A DNA stretch of 64,000 nucleotides, from the NCBI GenBank assembly GCA_019925105.1, contig JAHGAU010000014.1:124001-188000 (forward strand). The letters run 5' to 3'. This document shows, in pieces, positions 12,677-21,039 of this stretch. The position numbers were made by a program, and so were the translations under genes. Position 1 is the stretch's first letter. Each line of letters starts with the position of its first letter. Under the pieces are notes generated by a model. It did no database searches and was not told the DNA's origin. It saw only the letters and a list, made by a program, of their open reading frames with translations. Origin of the DNA: Niebla homalea (taxonomy: Eukaryota; Ascomycota; Lecanoromycetes; Lecanorales; Ramalinaceae).

Positions 12677-13513
12677 ATGGGCTGGACATTTCCCTCGATC
12701 CTTATCATTCCTGGAGCTTGGCATCCCAGTGGCCTCTACAAAGGTCTAGCCGATGCACTTGAACAGACAGGTTTTCCCACCATCATCGCCGAATTACCCA
12801 GCCTGAACTCTTCCGACCCTGAAAATGCTACTTGTCTTGCAGATGCTGACTCAATTCGTGAGACGCTTTCTACTCTGATCGATGAGGGGGGAAAAGATGT
12901 GATCCTCCTCGCACATTCTTATGGAGGTATACCATGCGGAGCTGCTGCTCAAGGGTTCTCCAGCCAAAAAGAAGGAAAGTTGTCCGGGGTGGTTGGGCTT
13001 ATATATCTGGTTGGTTTCATTGTGCCTGAGGGGCAGAGTATTGTTGCATACCTAGGCGGTAAAAACGCGCCGTACGTGGTTGAAGACAACGTCAGTAGCA
13101 CTGTCTACCCCCAATTGCCCTTTTGATTGTGAGCTGATTACAGTTTTCTTTGAGAGTAGCCTACAAAACATCTTTCAACGGTCGCAGACCCCAGAAATGT
13201 ACTCTTCAATGACCTAGACCCTGAGACCGCCGCTCGAATGGAAGACGCCCTTCTCCCGCACGCCCTGGCAGCCTTCTCGAGCTCTATCACACGATCAGCG
13301 TGGGCTGAAACAGCTCTTGATGGAAGAAGAGCGTTCGTAAAGTGTGCCCAAGATCAAGCGCTTCCACCATTCCTACAAGACATGTTTGTGGAGCGCAGTG
13401 GCGTTCACTGGCTCGTCAGAGACCTGAATGCATCGCACAGTGCCTTTGTGAGCAAGTCGAAAGAGGTAGTCAAGCTGGTTTCCGGGATCTGGAAGATTTG
13501 GGCTCAGCAATGA
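12677..13513 (+). CDS. Alpha/beta hydrolase (intracellular paralogue)
   Basis: Alpha/beta-fold hydrolase of 255 residues, exons 12677..13090 and 13160..13513 joined in phase 0 across a 69-bp intron (gtcagt...gagtag, with a possible branch site GCTGATTA). It begins MGWTFPSILIIPGAWHP with no signal peptide, unlike its paralogue at 1.7 kb. The nucleophile elbow is HSYGG (Ser81). The candidate catalytic His is His231 in LNASHSAF. EGQS before the intron and FNDLDPETAARM after it match the paralogue's layout (EGQS..., FYHDVQADIARLAV). Proteins of this type in metabolite clusters act as esterases, thioesterases or cyclases, and the sequence does not decide between these. It is the last intact gene before the decayed core of the cluster. 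Confidence 0.87.
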
Positions 13514-13884
13514 GTTTTTGAAGATGGGCTCACTCTTGTCGGCCACTCATTATCAAGCGAGCTGTTTGAATCAATGGTTCGTTCTTGGTGGAGGAGTGAG
13601 CAGATATCTCCAGGCCAAGACAAGGCATCGATCAAGCTCTCATGAAATCGTTGAATTCTCCTTATTCACACAAGATAGCGGCGACGAGTCTAAGCCTCAT
13701 GCAACGTTCAGATCAAGGCCCAATTTTCAAACCCGCCTTATGAAACACTTCAAATCCTTGAGGCGATCTCTTGCTAATTGAAGTTCTGCGTCTCCTTTGC
13801 AAGCGACGAAACGGAGATAATCCCCCAGTGCAGGTGCATCCACGTTCCCAAATGATGCTGCTGCCTCGTCAGCTATGATTGACG

Positions 13885-15450
13885 TTATAAAGGTGATTGA
13901 AAGATATCATCAAGGTGCGACTGACCACTGACAGGTATCGAAACAACACCGATTTCCTGGATCAAAAGCCAGCAGATTCTCCAGTCGCGCGGCCGGTCTT
14001 CCAAGCCTGGTGGGAAGGGTAGTCTGGAGGCGGTCTGATTTTGTTGACATCGACCAGCACATAATGCGCTCCCGAGGGCAAGACATACTGGCAGAAAACC
14101 TTCAGTCGACTGTCGCTCCATTCGCAAAGCTGCCACAGAGAAGAGCCTTACCGGCAGCCCCAAAGCTTCAAATGTCTGACAGAGTAGATCGATCTTCCTT
14201 TTTATGTTCTGACGGTAGTCCTGCCAAAACCCGTTCCTTTCTGCTTGCTGTAATCCAAGGGCCGCTGCCGTTTGCGCGGGACCAGCGGTCGTGTAGCTGA
14301 GGACAATATGGGTATTCTGGACGTGCCTGATCAACGAGCCATCCCCGATTGCATAACCCACTCGCCAACCCGTGGCGTTGAAAGACTTGCGAATGGATCC
14401 GACAGTGATGGTGTGGCGCGCGATTTCAGCTCCCATCGTCGCCATCCGGTGAAAGGACTCGCCGTAGGAGGAGGTGCTCATAGACCACGTCAGAAAGGAT
14501 AATCAGACCGTGTTTGACACAGAGCTCGCCCAACGATCGCAACTCGTCTGCGGAGAAGACCTTGCCCAAAGGATTGTGACTAGTGACATTCCCACTTCAG
14601 CAACAAGAAACATCATGAGATGTCCGACCATCTGAGACTCACGGTGTATTGACGACCTGTTGGCGGATAGCATTGATCAGTAGGTTTCTTTTGGACTGGC
14701 AAGGTGCATCCCCGGCCACTTCCATGCAAGGGATTAGGGCGGGTGAGACCGGAACTGATCAGCATCCTTGTCTTGGGGGTTAACAGGCCTTCGATCTCCT
14801 CAACATCAAAAGTCCAATTGTCCGCGATTACGACCCTCGACTCAGCTCCTTTTGGTGGCTTCAAGCGAGCTCTCCGAAGCATGCCGCCTAGAAACCTGGT
14901 TTGAAGCTCGTATCTATCATTTCAATAAATGTGTGGTGTCAACCTTCGGTCTGGGAGGACCTTACAGATCAAAGGCAGGCTCCATCACGATGACCTCGTC
15001 GCCTTGCTCAATGAAGGCGGTGAAAATGCTCAGGATTGCCTCGGTTCCCCCCGAATGGACGGAGACTTCTTGAGCGGGATGGATTTCTCGGCCATAGAGG
15101 GTCGAATGGGTCTGCGCCAGTTGGTTCCTGAAGAAAGGAATTCCCTAATACCAACGCGGAGTTGATGTGCATCAGCGACTGCTCCCCTCATTCCGGGCAG
15201 GATTCGAAGGAAATGGGCGCGCTCCACAGCTGTTGTCCCATACTGGTTGCACTCTACCATCTCCAAAGCAAAGAATTCCGGGGGGTTTTCTTGACTTCAA
15301 GTCATATGCGTGTCAGCCCAGTAAGGTTGTTGCAGCCCCAACGCCAAGAGCGAATGACTTACGCTGATCCCTCCCCCAACTTTGCAATGGGCTGGCACTG
15401 TGAGGTGTTTGAGTTGACTGCCACCCACTCCCTAAGATGCAGTCGTGTCG
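13885..15450 (-). pseudogene. Class I aminotransferase (kynurenine aminotransferase-like), frameshifted
   Basis: Remnant of a PLP-dependent class I/II aminotransferase. Pieces in order on the minus strand: KLGEG and NPPEFF (N-terminal substrate region), QLAQTHSTLYGREIHP, VSVHSGGTEAIL, GDEVIVMEPAFDLYE, NTPHNPLGKVFS, LIILSDVVYEHL, TITVGSIRKSFNATGWRVG (Lys is the predicted PLP Schiff-base residue), LPSGAHYVLVDVNKI and ICWLLIQEIGVVSIP. Introns that restore frame were found at 'AFDL|YE' and at 'NTP|HNP'. Three places need a one- or two-base shift to join conserved sequence: near 15,145, near 14,480 and near 14,010. A further misfit of about 100 bp lies near 14,700. Too many lesions for a working enzyme unless the sequence has errors. 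The true start is not fixed. It sits beside the repeat precursor on the same strand. Confidence 0.8.
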
Positions 15451-16036
15451 TCGGTCAGCAGATGCCCAGAAGCTACAGTGGAACGCCTCATGATGTCTAG
15501 GAGAAAGGAAGCAGACCAGACACTATTTTTCACAGGCTCAAGTCTCAATGTTCCACCCTTTGCAATATTCAGAGTTGAAGTGTGGCCATCTGCTGTAGCC
15601 TCCATTGCTTGTGATGACCAGGAAGGGGTGACCAAGCTGGCCGTTGCTCGAAAGTACCTGACGAGGGCATTGATTCTACTCTCCATGGCCCTAAATTATT
15701 GTCCAAGCGTAAGCAAGGCCCAAGCTGTTCATAGATCCCTGATGATGGTTCCTTATCTAAGTTCGAGGCGGGGGCCCGTGCCGAGAACCTTGGCTACGCT
15801 GTGTGGATGAGATGGAACCCAACCCACGCCTTCTAGTGTCACACTCAATGCTCAGCTCGGGCAAAAAGACCTTCACTGACTGATTTGCCAGAAGTGGTAA
15901 CGAGGCTTGAGAAGTTACAATCACATATGCTGTGGTACAGGACATGAATTCTGTTGTAAGTCGTAACGCTATCTGCCTTAGCCTAAAGCTTCTTCGCTCA
16001 CACATATGATCTCCCTTTGAGCCCCAATTTGATTGT
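15451..16036. other. No gene seen between aminotransferase relic and precursor
   Basis: About 0.6 kb with overlapping short frames on both strands. I could not relate any to a family. It may hold the promoter of the minus-strand aminotransferase and the 3' end of the precursor transcript. Confidence 0.45.
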
Positions 16037-16401
16037 CTAATAGGCATCAGGGTAAGCAATAGCTTCAGCCTTGGGCACCGCCTCCCTCTTGTACGAATCC
16101 GGATAAGCTATTGTATCTGCCTCGGCATCTCGTTTGTAGGAATTGGGGTATGCAATGGCACCAGCTTCGGCTTCTGCCTTCGCATCTCTTTTGTAGGAGT
16201 CGGGGTAAGCGATGGCGTTTGCCTCCGCTGCTGCCTCTCATTTATAAGAGTCTGGGTATGCTATCGGCTCGTTCTTCGGAGCTTCATTTACTGTGAGCTC
16301 TTTTTCCTTGAGAGTTCATCCGTGCTGGGATACCCACGTATTGCCATTGAAATCGCCCCGCGACCGAGAGATGCGACGGCGAGGGCTCTAAAGTAGTGCA
16401 T
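16037..16401 (-). pseudogene. Kex2-type repeat precursor peptide (putative RiPP precursor), one internal TGA
   Basis: Small secreted precursor, 105 codons from exons complement(16338..16401) and complement(16037..16290). The 47-bp intron (gtgggt...ctcacag) restores frame. It starts MHYFRALAVASLGRGAISMA, a likely signal peptide. Five repeats follow: EPIAYPDSYK, then ANAIAYPDSYKR, GAIAYPNSYKR, DTIAYPDSYKR and, last before the stop, EAIAYPDAY. Repeats are parted by Lys-Arg (Kex2 site) and by Glu/Asp-Ala-rich spacers (Ste13-like trimming). This is the architecture of fungal RiPP precursors (ustiloxin, asperipin, phomopsin). The Tyr pair in each core would suit UstYa-type oxidative cyclisation; that is inference. 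Codon 39 (16238-16240) is TGA where the repeats predict CGA (Arg of Lys-Arg), a C-to-T change truncating after repeat 1. An alpha-pheromone precursor is less likely: no Trp or Cys in the cores. The name rests on architecture, not on a search. Confidence 0.75.
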
Positions 16402-17050
16402 GTTTGGAATGGTGATGGATCTCGCTGGTTATTGATGTGATGGTGTGACAGTCCCTTCTTGGTAACGAGTATTTTCAGCTGGGACCTGAATAACAGGGCA
16501 GCGCAGACGGCCTCTAACAGTAAAGGACGAAATAGTGTGCAACTTCATCCAAAGGTTCGTCTTACTGACCGCGTGGCGCGGCATGATGCGTCCATATGCA
16601 TACCACAGCTCGGACATCTCAAATGCGAGCAAAGTCATCGAGCGTTTGCGAGCGCCTCACTAGCTGGATGACCACACACCAATGTCAGATTGCATGAGGC
16701 TATGACGTCCCTCTACATTCGATGGGCTGATCGATCGGTGTAAAAGAGGGACATTGACTAATCGATTGTTACATCGGAGGTTCGGCCATTTCGTATAGTC
16801 AGTCAGTCACATATTGCAGGTGGAGTGCACTGTGCATGAGTGCTGCAACAGGGACCATGCTCGATAGGGACCGCAGAGACGAGCCTCGCAAATCGAGGAC
16901 ACGAGTTCATGCAAGGTCGAACTCTGCAGATTAACCAGGTCTGACCTTCGAACAGCGGCTGCGCGCCTTGTCGTCTAAATATCTTGCTTGTATTCTCGAT
17001 GGCTGGACACCAGACGACCTTCCATTGCTGGTGCTGGAGCAGACATCACC
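16402..17050. other. Divergent spacer between precursor and UstYa-like gene
   Basis: A 0.65-kb region between the minus-strand precursor and the plus-strand UstYa-like start, presumably a shared promoter. Short frames lack motifs. I looked for a second repeat precursor here and found none. Confidence 0.45.
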
Positions 17051-17400
17051 ATGGCGGAAGAGCAAGAACCGTTTCTCGAGAAGATCGTCAAGATGAACCA
17101 CGGAATAGAACAATATCCCAAATCTGGAATTGGTTGGCAAACCACCGGCGTATGGTGGTGGCTCACGCAGTGCTTCTGATAGCCTACACCTTAAGCTGTC
17201 TGGCCATTGTACGCTCTCAAAATTGTTTGACTGATTGTCACGTGTCATTCACCGTTCTTGCAAAAGAGCTTTGCTGTTGCCCATCTTGTGAAAGTTCTGC
17301 ACGACGTCTTCACAAATCCACTTCCTTAGACTTGAGATTTCCTACAAGTGACGGGCTCGACGGGTCACTCGCTTATTCTGACAAAGCGCTATAGTGACGG
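17051..17400 (+). pseudogene. UstYa-like (DUF3328) membrane protein N-terminus, frameshifted
   Basis: Probable remnant of a UstYa-family protein, the copper-dependent type of oxidase that cyclises dikaritin RiPP cores. The start MAEEQEPFLEK resembles the acidic EEPFL-type head of this family. After a frame change near 17,120-17,150 comes NHRRMVVAHAVLLIAYTLSCL, a basic flank and single membrane helix like that of UstYa proteins (R-W-HA-LL-YT). I could not find the diagnostic HxxHC pair downstream. The following 200 bp has stops in all frames, so the catalytic part is lost, too altered to read, or split by introns I did not resolve. Recognition therefore rests on the N-terminus and on the position next to the repeat precursor. 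An unrelated single-pass protein is possible. Confidence 0.42.
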
Positions 17401-17646
17401 ATGGATCAACTACTGAGTGAGCTGCAGGTGATCGGGTGAGCGTCTTTCTTGGCGTGCCCATGAAAATGATACCTCTATACCTCGCTCAATTGTGTGCTGT
17501 GAGTATGCAGGGTGGTATGCTTGAGATACCGCCGCTTTAAGGGAGCTAAGCTCGTTACGAGTCATGACGGTATTATTCTTGGGCCAATACGTAACATTGA
17601 TTCTCGACTCCAGCACGCCTCTTTTGGGTAGCACCACAGCCCAAGA
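17401..17646. other. Short spacer, no gene seen
   Basis: About 250 bp before the O-methyltransferase relic. A 75-codon minus-strand frame covers it but has no family features. Confidence 0.4.
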
Positions 17647-19166
17647 ATGGCCCGCAATCGAATCCTAGAGCTTGCATCTCTCATAGCTGCTAGCACTCCG
17701 ATCCTTGATGAAGAATTTCGTTCACAAGGCTATCAACGCCCTCGTTTGAATCTGGATATGCTGATTCCCCTTTGCCGAAAGGAAAGGCGAGTAGCCTGCG
17801 CCTGTCCTTACTCGAAGCTACGGATGAGCTGTACTCTCTCTTACTTGATCCAATTGGGATATTGACAACGCCTGCGGTACGTATGCCCATGATCACTGAC
17901 ACGAACGATCTGTCGATAGTGACAGAGACCGGCTGGACTGTCTAGCACAACTCACTGCTGAGTTTGCAAGCCATATCGCGGCTCAACGTAGCGGAGTGCT
18001 TTCACGAGAACAAGGATGAGGCAACTTTGCGAGAAATTGCTGCTTGTTCCGGAGTCGAAGAATCTATCGTCCGCCGGCTCTTGCGCCATGCCATGACCTG
18101 CCGGATATCTTGTGAGCCAAGGGAAGGGGTCGTTGCTCATACGGCAGCTTCGAGAGCGTTTGTGAGGGACCCGCGCTTGAGACAGTGGGTCTGTATGGTC
18201 ACCGAGGAGATGTGGCCAGCAGCAAGCAAAGTACCGTCTTGACTAAAAAGCCCTTGATCGTGGCGGTCAAATCAGTGCTGAAATATTAGTCCAGACTGTG
18301 GATGCATTACTCAGATGGCCCGCTTCGGAGGAGCCACATCATTCAGTCATTCCTTAACGTTTTTGACGAGCCCTGCACCGAGGCTGACAATGCTGTAGGT
18401 ATAACATGGCATTTGGTATCGAAGGATCTCTTTTTGACCACCTTAGGAAGGACCCTCTGAGACAAATGCACTACGCAGATGCCATGTCCTGGTTTGCAGA
18501 ACAGCCTGACCTGGATCCTTCTCATATAGTTGATGCGTACGAATGGAGTAAAAGCTTGGCCGTGCAACGGTGGTTGATGTTGGAGGCTCCCGTGGATCCA
18601 TTTGTGTTGCAATTGCTCGGAATCTTCCCCTTGTTCACTGCGTAGTCCAAGATAAGCCTAGTGTTATAGAGGCTGGACGCAAGAAATTATCGTCCTCGAT
18701 GGAGGGTAGAGTCCGTTTTGCGGCACATGATTTCTTCGAAGATCAGCCTGTCATAGGTGCGTCGGTGTACATCTTGCGATGGATACTGCACGATTAGCCA
18801 GATTCATATGCTGTCAAAATTCTCCGCGCTTTAATGCCTGCCTGCTATCATACACGGAGGTTCCATCTTGACTTGTGAGCATGTTTCTATCCTCTGGGGG
18901 GATACTGTCCTGCTATCAAGAGCGCGGGGCGCGTTGAGTAATTTGCTCCACGTTCGGGAAGCGACAGCTGAATGATTTCGAAAAGCACCATGGACTTGGC
19001 AATGCTGGAGTTCCACAACAGCAAGGAACGTAATATTGAGGATTAGAAGGCTTTGCTAAGAAGGGCAGACGTTGAATTCAAGTTGTCAAGCGTCATTCAG
19101 CCACCAGATTCCAGACTCGCCGTTATTGAGGTCATATGGAGCGACAAATCTCAGGATGAGAAATAA
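17647..19166 (+). pseudogene. O-methyltransferase (plant/fungal COMT type), broken
   Basis: Remnant of a SAM-dependent O-methyltransferase of the type common in fungal metabolite clusters. It starts MARNRILELASLIAAST. Then come TDELYSLLLDPIGILTTPA, an intron (17877-17945, gtacgt...tctag), HNSLLSLQAI, REIAACSGVEESIVRRLLRH, VVAHTAASRAFVRDPRL, EEMWPAASK, a second intron (gtaccg...gtccag), TVDALLRWPASEEP, GSLFDHLRKDPLRQ, MSWFAEQPDLDPSH, the SAM motif VVDVGGSRGSICVAIA, and YILRWILHD. Lesions: a frame change near 17,760; several stops at about 18,350-18,400; a frame change near 18,555 just before the SAM motif; and TAG at 18795-18797 where family members have Trp (ILHDWPD). It ends about VIEVIWSDKSQDEK. 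The SAM motif itself is well kept, so loss looks recent. Confidence 0.82.
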
Positions 19167-19473
19167 TAATCCCCGATGGACGTAGACCCAAGCTGGGCAG
19201 AGCCAAGTGCGTAGTGGTTTTGGCTCAAGATTGGAACTAAGCCTGTGATGCGAAAACGAATCGGAAGATTACCCAAGCAATGGCACTCAGCCATCTCGTA
19301 TGAGAGCATGTTAGCCTCGTAGTTCCAAGTATTAGAGCCTAGGATGGATGATCAATGTGAATCGGGGGCCATGCTTTCAGCTAGCGTCCTGTAGGCTTTT
19401 CACTCCGCACAAATGCACTTCGGAGCCTAAGAATCGTCCACTCCTCTGCGTGAAACATTCTTCAGAATACCTG

Positions 19474-21039
19474 ATGAGATTGTCAACCATGAACGTCCTC
19501 CTTTCTCTTCTTACTGCTATGGCTCTGCTCTCTGTGGCTTTCATTGTTCCTTTGATTCCTTCGAAAATTGCGCGCTGGAAGACTTCAACATCCTCTGGAT
19601 GTCTTCCACCCGCCTTGATTGGAAGCAAGGATCCCTTATTTGGATTCGGTCTCCTTGTGCCTTTACTCCAGTCTCTAGTAAGGAACACCCGTAATCAGTC
19701 GATACGTCAACTTTTCCAAACCTATGGAAACACCTTTCAAGCCAAGTCCTGGTCCGGCAGCAAGTACTTTACCATTGAGCCGAGGAACCTTCAAGCAATC
19801 TTTGCTACAGATTTTTCGAGCTGGGGCGTTGAGCCCATGAGGCTGTTTGCTTTCGAGCCATTTGTTGGCAAAGGCATCATGTGTGTCGATGGAGCACACT
19901 GGGAGCTTTCAAGAGCCTTGATTAAGCCTACCTTCGCGAGGGTACAGATTGCGGACCTGCATCTCGCGGCGTACTCAAAGCACGTTGACAGATTGTTAGA
20001 TCTGTTACCTACAGATGCAGCGCCATTGGACTTACAACCACTATTCGCGAGCCTTGCTTTGGATGCCTCCACCGAATTCCTTTTTGGAGAATCCGTGGGA
20101 TCGCTCTCTCCTGAAACACAATCGCAGGGAGCATGTGACTTCCTCGAGGCCTATAATTATGGGCAAATGGTAGTTGGGAGAAGGTTGCAGCTTCCACCAT
20201 GGAATTTCCTTACTATTGATGATAGGTTTCAAAATGCATGCTTGGTGGCGCACCGGTTTGTTGATGGGTATATTGCCAGGAGTCGAGCAATGGTTCGAGT
20301 CGGTGATACCAACCATGAAGTGGGTGGAGATAAGCCTAGAAGATACGTCTTAGCCCAGGAAATGATCAAGGACTCCGAGGATGAATCCATGGTTCGCAAT
20401 CAGCTCCTGAACGTTTTCCTGCCCGCACACGAGGCTGCTGGCGTTGCTTTGACGAACATCTTCTTCAACTTGGCTCGTCACCCGAAGACTTATTCAAGGC
20501 TTCGAAGAGCAATCTGCGATGCCGAGCGTCTTACTTTAGGTGGAAACATCTGGACTTTCGAAGGACTCAAAGGCATCAAGTACCTCCAGTACGTGATCAG
20601 TGAGACCTTTCGCCTCAATCCTGCTATAGGTACGAATGCTCGGAAGGCTCTTCGTGATACCATCTTGCCTACAGGAGGAGGGCCGCCATACGGCTTCGGT
20701 TCATCCCCAATTCACATCTGTAAAGGAGACACTGTAAGCACAAGTTTTTATGCTCTCCACCGACGTCAAGATATTTATGGCGAGGATGCCAACCACTTTA
20801 GACCCGAACGCTGGGAGAGTCTTCGCCCAAGTCCCTGGACATATCAGACGTTCGGAGGTGGACCACGTCATTGTCCCGGTCAGCAGCTTGCCCTAACGGA
20901 GGTAGCCTTTACAACAGCGAAAATCGTGAAGAATTTCAAGTCAATCGAGAATCGAGACCCAGTAATGGAATTCGTTGAGGACTTCAAGATTACGACTCAG
21001 AGTAGAAACGGTGCGAAAGTCAGCCTCGTTGTGGCTTGA
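19474..21039 (+). CDS. Cytochrome P450 (CYP52-like), atypical I-helix
   Basis: Intronless P450 monooxygenase of 521 residues from the Met at 19474, which begins the membrane anchor (MNVLLSLLTAMALLSVAFIV). An upstream in-frame Met at 19348 would add 42 residues before the anchor, which is unusual. Haem motif FGGGPRHCPG, with Cys467 as thiolate ligand. ExxR is ETFR at 377-380. FRPERW is the PERF region. Overall pattern (FAFEPFVGKGIMCVDGAHWELSRALIKPTFAR) is that of the CYP52/CYP63-like clan, whose best-known members hydroxylate alkanes and fatty acids. The I-helix reads FLPAHEAAGVAL (about 316-327), where (A/G)Gx(D/E)T(T/S) is expected: the acid is present as Glu, but the oxygen-activating Thr is replaced by Ala. 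The enzyme may work by a modified mechanism or be losing activity. No stop or frameshift. Confidence 0.9.
   Translation: MRLSTMNVLLSLLTAMALLSVAFIVPLIPSKIARWKTSTSSGCLPPALIGSKDPLFGFGLLVPLLQSLVRNTRNQSIRQLFQTYGNTFQAKSWSGSKYFTIEPRNLQAIFATDFSSWGVEPMRLFAFEPFVGKGIMCVDGAHWELSRALIKPTFARVQIADLHLAAYSKHVDRLLDLLPTDAAPLDLQPLFASLALDASTEFLFGESVGSLSPETQSQGACDFLEAYNYGQMVVGRRLQLPPWNFLTIDDRFQNACLVAHRFVDGYIARSRAMVRVGDTNHEVGGDKPRRYVLAQEMIKDSEDESMVRNQLLNVFLPAHEAAGVALTNIFFNLARHPKTYSRLRRAICDAERLTLGGNIWTFEGLKGIKYLQYVISETFRLNPAIGTNARKALRDTILPTGGGPPYGFGSSPIHICKGDTVSTSFYALHRRQDIYGEDANHFRPERWESLRPSPWTYQTFGGGPRHCPGQQLALTEVAFTTAKIVKNFKSIENRDPVMEFVEDFKITTQSRNGAKVSLVVA

Noticed and set aside
16037..16401. Alpha-pheromone (mating factor) precursor
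   Set aside because: It shares the Lys-Arg and Glu-Ala processing design, but the cores lack the Trp/Cys pattern of filamentous ascomycete alpha-factors and the neighbours are tailoring enzymes.
17410..17637. 75-codon minus-strand frame between UstYa-like and O-methyltransferase relics
   Set aside because: No family features, and it overlaps degraded plus-strand sequence.
17943..17945. TAG in the O-methyltransferase relic counted as a lesion
   Set aside because: It is better read as the end of a 69-bp intron (gtacgt...tctag) that joins TTPA to HNSLLSLQAI in phase 0.
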